A stretch of 64,000 nucleotides of DNA. Source: Microplitis mediator (lineage: Eukaryota; Arthropoda; Insecta; Hymenoptera; Braconidae). The DNA is taken from positions 5,157,795 to 5,221,794 of the forward strand of contig NC_079972.1 of assembly GCF_029852145.1 (NCBI RefSeq), read 5' to 3'. Positions 57,852-64,000 of this stretch are shown here, in pieces (the stretch's first letter is position 1; each line of letters begins with the position of its first letter). The position numbers were made by a program, and so were the translations under genes. The notes under the pieces are model-generated. The model was not told the DNA's origin. It searched no databases and saw only the letters and a program-made list of their open reading frames with translations.

Positions 57852-57923
57852 GCCAGAAAGCTCAACTGGTAGAGCACTCGGCGCGATACCAAATTGGTCT
57901 GGGTTCGATTCCCAGTTCGGGCT
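57852..57923 (+). tRNA. tRNA-like sequence, probably SINE head or tRNA pseudogene
   Basis: The D arm (GCTC..AACTGGTA..GAGC) and T arm (CTGGG TTCGATT CCCAG) are perfect. The B box GGTTCGATTCC is exact, and the acceptor GCCAGAA pairs TTCGGGC with one mismatch. However, one of the two bases before the D arm is missing, the anticodon stem (CTCGG with CCAAA) is broken, and the loop lacks T33. It is thus not a working tRNA. The pol III A and B boxes remain, which fits a tRNA-derived SINE head. Confidence 0.65.
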
Positions 57924-58269
57924 ATCTATATTTTTCTCAATTTATCTATAAATTGTCTTATTGAGAAGGTTTGCATGTTTAGGTTTCTACTATATTTAAA
58001 TGGTGGCATATCGACGGCATATCGACGGCATATCAATATTATTAATTTTAAAAAATATTTATTGATTATAATGACATTAATTATGATAAAATACGTTTTT
58101 TAGGTTATTATATCGATCGATACAAACCTGAACGTAGCTTCATAATTTTGACAGCTTTGCACGACATCTTATAGGCTAATTAACCAAAATATAACCTAGA
58201 ATTAGCGGCACCAAACAAAAAATTTTTTTTTGTAGACCTGTGTAATTTTCGATTCTTAACTTGTCAAAC

Positions 58270-58455
58270 TTCAGCAAAAAACGTAATTTAGTAGAGCTTG
58301 AAAAGCTCATAAAAAATGATCCCAGGTAATTGCATTTTTGAGCTCGAAGAGCTCGAAAATATATTCACAGTAATGTTTTCAAGCTTCTTTAGCTCAAAAA
58401 CAGCTGGAAGTTGTGGGGCTGGCCCGCAGGGTCAACCGACACCCAGATTTTTTTT
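58270..58455 (-). repeat. repeat B fragment
   Basis: The left end of repeat B in reverse: two GAGCTC-based inverted repeats, then CTGGCCCGCAGGGTCAACCG at 58419, matching 48908-48930. Confidence 0.8.
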
Positions 58456-58768
58456 TTATTCTCACCCAACATATGAAATTTTAAAAGTTTTCGACATTGT
58501 TATATTGGTATAATTCAACACCACCTAATTTAAATAATCCTGGAATTTAATTGGTTCATTTCTAAAAATACCACCTAGCGGTAGATAGTGGTACATATGC
58601 ATTAAAAATTTGAAAATATTTCAATTTTATTCGCTCATTTTAAGAAAGTAGGTAAACGTACTTAAACATTTGCAATTCATCATTAATATATGAAATTAGT
58701 AATTGAAATCAATTATCAATGACCTCCCAAAAAAATGAATTCATTTAGTAGGTTTTACTACTAGCAAA
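58456..58768. other. AT-rich spacer upstream of a pseudogene
   Basis: No coding frame; may hold the promoter of the pseudogene at 58769, but no TATA box at a telling place was found. Confidence 0.4.
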
Positions 58769-60670
58769 ATGAGTACACGTAAATTACCAACCAATCGACA
58801 GGTAATGAGTCTTTCTTTTTATAAATATTACAATTTGAAAAAAAGTATTCGACAGTGTGCAAGTGAGGTTATTAATGATGTTAATGTTATTTGGAAGAGT
58901 ACTGGGATATCAGTAATTAAAAACTACAATAGCATTGTCAAAGTTGAAGCATTGTATAAGAAGTGGCTTAATTTAAGTAAAACCTCGAAGAGAAAAAAAT
59001 CACCATCACAAAAAAAAACGAAACGACATTCTTAGAATCATTGGATGAGTTATTCGATTTAACTCTTTAAAAAAAGTTTAAGTTTACTGCCAGACGATAA
59101 AAAAATTTTTTTGATCGTTTCCCAACAACAAAAACGACGATGTCCAATAAATTTAGATCCAAAAGTAACTGTTGAGGAACCTACCGAAGATGATGTTGAA
59201 GATGGTACGATCTAATTTAATTAATTAATACAATTAAAATTTAAATAATTTATAACTAAATTTTGTTTATGTCATTTAATCTCGAGTAATTGATTTTAAT
59301 TATTTTTAGAGTTAAGCAGAAGTCTTTCCAATGTCACCGTATCATCTAAGAATTTATCTCTTTATGTTTCTACTGATTCTGAAAATGAATTGAAAAGAAC
59401 TGTATCAAATTTTGAAGATGAATTATCTCAATATTACAAACCAAAAAATAAAATTAGTGACACCACTACCAGCGGCTGCTATCCCTGGTTAAAAAGAGAA
59501 TTAAAAAGGATTGAGCCATATAACTTTCGCTCAAGCTCTTAACGTCAATTTTGAGAATCTTAGTTTCAGCAAAAGTTCAATTTATCGACATCGTGTAGAA
59601 GCACGAAAGTCTATCGTAGATAATATTAAAAACAATCAATCTATTGCTACGTGCCTAATTCTGCACTGTGATAGCAAAATGGTTCTTGACAATGATAAAA
59701 TGGAAAAAGTCGATCAATTACCACCCGGGAAAAAATCATCAGGCCTGATCATTAGGATGGGCTAAAAACCCGCTTTTTTTGAATTTTCACTATTAATACC
59801 AAAAATATTTTTCTATGTACAAAAAAAAAATTTTTCGGAAAACAAAAAAAATGTTAGGTCGATATCTTAGGCTCGCCAAATCCCGCTAAAGTTAGAAGTT
59901 GTTAAAAATTTTTTTTTCCAACATATTTTGATCGGAAATTTAATTCCCTACAAAAAAGGTCCTATAATACAATTACGTAAAGTTGATAGTTACTGAGATA
60001 ATTGCAATTTTGCTCTAAAAAATGAAATTTTTCAAGATATAAGTACTGTTTCAAGGTAAAAAATAAATTTTATCATAAAAATTTCATAGGACATTCAATT
60101 TCCTACAAAACAGACCTAATAAAAATTTATTCAAAGTTGATAATTAGAAAGATAATAGCAATTCTTGTTGAAAGCTGCCAAATAACGAGAAATGTGACTA
60201 TCGAAACATAAAACTGCCAGTTTGTGATTAACTATAAATTGCAAGTTTTTACCAAAAGGCCAATTTTGTAAGAAATTTGATTTTCCATGAAATTTATATG
60301 ATAAAATTCATATTTTACCCTGAAGAAGTGATAATATCTTGAAAAATTATATTTTTTAAAACAAAACTGCAATTATCTCTGTTACTATCAACTTAACGTA
60401 ATTTTTTTATAGAACCTTTTTTGTAGAAAATTAAATTTGCGATCAAAATAAGTTTGAAAAAAAATTTTAAACAACTTCTAACTTTAGCGGGATTTGGCGA
60501 GCCTAAGATATCGACCTAAAATTTTTTTTTGTTTTTCGAAAAACTTTTTTTTTGTACAAAGAAAAATATTTTTGGTATTAAAAATGAAAATTCAAAAAAA
60601 GCGGATCTTCGGCCCACCCTACTGATCATGTTTGGTCATCAGGGTACGGAAGTTGGTGCTCAACAATGAA
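58769..60670 (+). pseudogene. pseudogene of an uncharacterised invertebrate family, split by a foldback element
   Basis: ATG 58769 opens LPTNRQVMSLSFYKYYN. A frameshift near 59035 leads to TFLESLDELFDLTL, and another to SLSLLPDDKKIFLIVS. A GT near 59207 and TTTTTAG at about 59309 look like intron borders. Exon 2 has ELSRSLSNVTVSS and, after a further shift at about 59505, FAQALNVNFENLSFSKSSIY followed by LILHCDSKMVL. In relatives I recall from insects and cnidarians the last motif reads HWDGK followed by VDRLP, here VDQLP. The foldback at 59753 cuts the frame after KKSSGLI. It resumes at 60630 with MFGHQGTEVGAQQ and a stop. Function is unknown; mobile-element origin is likely because the family is repetitive. 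Confidence 0.6.
59753..60621. mobile_element. foldback element 4 with 8-bp target duplication
   Basis: The ends TAGGATGGGC and GCCCACCCTA are inverted, and the exact 8-bp direct repeat CTGATCAT flanks both (59745-59752, 60622-60629). Arms of about 400 bp are inverted copies (for example TCGATATCTTAGGCTCGCC at 59858 and its complement near 60495). An 8-bp duplication points to hAT or P superfamily mobilisation. No transposase inside. The copy at 25111 is a single arm of the same family. Confidence 0.92.
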
Positions 60671-61087
60671 ATTATAATAAAAAAGAATTCGCGCAAATTT
60701 CCCTATATGAAAATGACGATCGCGAACAAATTCACGTGAATTAAATAGAAAGATATATCCAAATATCGAATATCATGAAAGAACATCGAAATTTAGGTTG
60801 TGATACAAAAAAAATGTCAATAAGATATTATAGATCAAGTCACATTGTGCGAAAGTTATCAAATCAGGTCTATGTGTACTAAGATATAAATATTTTCGTG
60901 AAAAATGGAAATTGCTAATGAAATTAATATGCAATTATGACTTTATACGGCCTACAAATTCAGATAATTTTTAAAATTAATATTTTATAGGAAACTCGTT
61001 GCTCTTTGCTCTTCTACAAAATAATTTATTTGTACAAAAATTATTTTCTATGGCCTAATAATATTTTGTTTGAATTAAATTTTTTTT
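60671..61087. other. AT-rich spacer
   Basis: Nothing recognisable; no coding frame. Confidence 0.4.
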
Positions 61088-63395
61088 CCCTCGCGGTTTT
61101 CATGATACGGTCTGAACACTGTATTAAAAGAGCATACACGTAGTCGATAACAAGTAGTTTTACCGTATTTATACGGTATGTTTGTGAAATTTAATTACGG
61201 TATTCCTACAGAGCTTATACTGCGTTTATACGAAGCTTATACGGCATTTCTACCGTATTAATACGTTATTTCTACCGTAATAATACGGTACTTCTACTGT
61301 ATTAATACGCCATTTCTATAAGAGTAATACTTCATGTATATGATATTAATACGAAATTTCTACCGTAATAATATGACATTGTTAGCGTAATAATACGGCA
61401 TTTCTACTGAATTTATACGGCATTTCTACCGAGTTCACACAACAATTCTACTGATTTAATGAGGTGTTTATACGGAATTTATCCAGTACATGGTAAAAAA
61501 AACTATATATAATTATTAATGATAAATGGCTCTATATAATTATTTATATTGCTTTACAATGTATTATGTCACTCGTCTATTTTTAATCATATAGTAGAGA
61601 TTCTATAGACTTTTGATTAAAACATTTTTGTTAAAGCTCAAGTTCAAATTCAGAGATAAATTATTTATGGAAACATTGATAATAAATATTTTTGTCATTA
61701 TGTAATATAGGATGTACTATATTACCATCAAAAAAGGTACTTATCACTCTATCAAATAACGGAGGAGTACCCGAGCCAGAATGGTCACAATTTCGGAATA
61801 TAAGACTTCTGAAATAAGTTTCTTACCAGGGACACTACAAATCGTAGACGCTACCTAGTGACGCGCACCGAACTATTCTCGCTGCTGCTGCCTAGCACCA
61901 GTGACTTCCCTCTCTTCCATATATATCTTTTCTCCCAAGAAATTTTTCTCTCGGTTTGAGTAACTTTTTTTTTTTTTGGTTGGAGCATACGAAAATTCTT
62001 TTGTTAAACAAATAGTAATTATTCCAAGAAATTTTATTTTTTTCAAACAAAAAAATGCAATATTGCTACAATAACCTGGCACGGCTTTCTTCAATAAAAT
62101 ATCTCTTATTTTGAGAAATAAAAACTTTTAAAACAATTAAAAATTTTTCGACTAAAGCATAAAAATATGTTAACTTGAGGAAAAAAAATTTTGATTCAAA
62201 GTAAAGATTTCAAAATAATTATTTATTTGATGTAAAAAAATTTTTATTTTCCGAATCGTTAAAAAAAATTTTCTTGTATCAAGAATATTTTTCATAGTTC
62301 AAGTTAACTGTATTTTCTTTGTAGAGAAACTAAAATTTAAAAGACGCGTGAAGGTTTTTATAATGTACAAATAAAGAACTTTATGAGCTAAAAAAAGACT
62401 TTTATGTCAAAATACCCATACGACATAAACACTGCCGTGTTTAGACATGTTTCAATTGAAGAATGTAATTTTTAATCATAAAATAATCCTAGTTATTAAT
62501 ATTGATCCTAAATGTATTTCAAAATTATCTGATGTTCTTGCGAATCATTACTACATAGAAAAAACAGTTAACTCGAATCAAGAAAACAATTCCTGATTCA
62601 AGAAATTTTGTTTTAACGATTCGGAAAAGTAAAATTTTCTTGCACCAAGTAAATAATTATCTTGAAATTTTAATCTTGGATCAAAATTTTTTTTCCTCAA
62701 GTAAACATATTTTTATGTTTAAATTGAAAAATTTTTACTCGTTTCAAGAGTTTTTATTTGTTAATGAGAGAAATTTTTTTGTGAAAGTAAAAATGAACTA
62801 GTTCATTTTTACAGCTGTACTTTTTTTTTGAAAAATTGGAAGCAGAACATAGTGAAGAGATGAGCCATTTAAGAATGCAAGTAGTAGTAAAACATATTGT
62901 ATCTGTTATAGAATCTGAAGATTGTTTGTTAATAAAACTGAAAGATATGAAAAGTATTTTTCAGCCTGTTAGAGTGAGACGGCATAATCACTGTATAAAT
63001 GCGGCATAACCACCATATTTATACCGCATAAATACCGTTTAAATACGGTGCGAACATTATATGAATACCGTGTAACCACTGTTTAAATGAGGTATAGCAA
63101 CCGTATAAATACGGTATAACCGGCGTTTAAGTACAGCATAAAAACCATATAAATGGAGTATAATCATTGTACAAATACGGTCTAGCGAGAGCGTAAATAC
63201 GGTATAAACACAGTATAAATACGGTACAGTCCCTATATAAATTTGGTATCAACACAATATATTTACGGTATTAATACGGTAATAAAATTTCACAAACATA
63301 CCGCATTAATACCTAGGGTATACCGTAATAATACTTATACCCAAAAAATACTCGGAAAATACCGTAGAAATACCGTTATGGCAATTCCGCGAGGG
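61088..63395. mobile_element. foldback element 5 with TACGGTA-type subterminal repeats
   Basis: The ends CCCTCGCGG (61088) and CCGCGAGGG (63395) are inverted. Inside each end lies a few hundred bp of degenerate repeats of about 20 bp, TAATACGGCATTTCTACCG at 61160-61480 and the complementary type ATACGGTATAAACACAG at 62985-63390. Further in, 61960-62330 and 62560-62790 are inverted copies (ATTTTCCGAATCGTTAAAA and ACGATTCGGAAAAGTAAAAT). Arms are imperfect. No transposase motif was found; the 73-codon minus frame at 61873-62094 is not credible. A target duplication could not be identified. Confidence 0.8.
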
Positions 63396-63491
63396 TAGTT
63401 AATATAACTATCAAAAATAGTATTAGAAATTAATTCTAAATAGTTGAAGCTTTTTAGTTAACATGACTATCGACTTTTCTCTGAGTGATAC
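63396..63491. other. short spacer
   Basis: AT-rich, no feature seen, but it includes the GTATCAC splice-donor-like site of the neighbouring exon on the minus strand. Confidence 0.4.
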
Positions 63492-63719
63492 CTGCAAGAT
63501 TTATGTAATGATTAGATCGGAAAGCATTAGAAACATCGCTTGCACAAGCTAAAAAGTTTGGTAAGTCTAATGCTCCCGAATTATACAAATCCCACATTTT
63601 CTTAATTTTAGACTCATGATACACTTGTGCAGGCGATTTGCGTTGTCTGGTTATTTCTTCACCGTTATTTAACGATTCTAACTCAGTTCGTGTTACTGCC
63701 TGGAGGTTCTTAACTTTTT
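63492..63719 (-). CDS. exon-like open frame, unknown protein
   Basis: On the minus strand 228 bp are bounded by an acceptor-like TATAG before 63719 and a donor-like GTATCA after 63492. The frame (two bases then 75 codons) has no stop and no low complexity. It encodes a helical, charged segment with VTRTELESLNNGEEITRQRK, VYHESKIKKMWDLYNSGAL and LPNFLACASDV. I do not recognise the family. It is one of the few unbroken, non-repetitive coding-like pieces here. It could be an exon of a host gene or of an unusual mobile element; it has no ATG of its own at the border. Confidence 0.5.
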
Positions 63720-63957
63720 CTATAATTATAAATAATGAAAATTATTGCGATAGCCTAAAATTATTTTCGTTGCAGCTTTATTTTCATAATTCGCATAGAA
63801 ATATCTTTCAATAATTAAAGCCTAAATTAATATTTATTATTGTCTTATATGTATATAATTACTAATGCTTACATTTTTATTAATAAAGTTTACATGGAAC
63901 TAATTTGTATTTTCAAAATCATGACAGATTTTAAAAAATTTTAGCATTAACAATATA
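63720..63957. other. AT-rich, intron-like DNA
   Basis: No coding frame; if the exon at 63492-63719 is real this would be its upstream intron. Confidence 0.35.
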
Positions 63958-64000
63958 AAAAAATCGGTCTATCGGTTGACCCTGCGGGCCAGCCCCAAAA
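63958..64000 (+). repeat. start of another repeat B copy
   Basis: AAATCGGTCTATCGGTTGAC followed by CCTGCGGGCCAGCCCCAAAA is the left end of repeat B, as at 54905; the copy runs out of the window. Confidence 0.85.

Overview
This is an AT-rich arthropod genomic window made almost entirely of decayed, nested transposable elements. I see no intact host gene, rRNA operon, CRISPR array or bacterial-type operon. The element set is typical of insect nuclear DNA: I/Jockey-group LINEs with RNase H, Ty3/gypsy and probable BEL/Pao LTR elements, DDE_Tnp_4 and MULE transposases, giant TA-flanked foldback elements and a tRNA-like SINE head. A hymenopteran such as a parasitoid wasp is my best guess, but nothing in the window proves the lineage.

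Layout. 1-2394: AT-rich DNA with an 80-bp-scale tandem motif. 2395-4291: long LTR followed by a perfect tRNA-Trp primer binding site. 4475-7107: an interspersed repeat (called repeat A here) split by a 2.25-kb solo-LTR-like insertion with a 4-bp duplication. 7.1-9.5 kb: AT-rich, with an AACGT tandem array. 9560-11108: giant foldback element. 11.1-14.0 kb: LINE a. 14.0-17.3 kb: hairpin-motif DNA and two foldback elements. 17.4-20.07 kb: 3' end of an LTR element (an array of tetraloop hairpins, polypurine tract, LTR). 20839-25020: minus-strand gypsy element with an envelope gene and its 3' LTR, inserted into another coding fragment. 25.1-28.3 kb: half foldback elements around a MULE relic. 28325-31926: LINE b. 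34054-35929: Tc1-like foldback. 36484-37528: LTR. 39366-43322: minus-strand gypsy gag-pol. 44066-47786: LINE c. 47800-52119: DNA transposon with a DDE_Tnp_4 plus SWIM transposase, split by repeat B. 53.3-57.2 kb: LTR fragments, microsatellites and repeats A and B. 57.6-58.5 kb: gene fragment, tRNA-like SINE head, repeat B piece. 58769-60670: pseudogene split by a foldback with an 8-bp duplication. 61088-63395: foldback with TACGGTA-type subterminal repeats. 63492-63719: isolated exon-like open frame.

The coding units do not form one pathway. Each is a mobile-element gene, and nearly all carry nonsense codons, frameshifts, deletions or later insertions. The most informative parts are the insertion junctions, which let several nested insertions be put in order, and the structured noncoding parts: hairpin arrays, subterminal repeats, and a sequence module shared by several foldback families.
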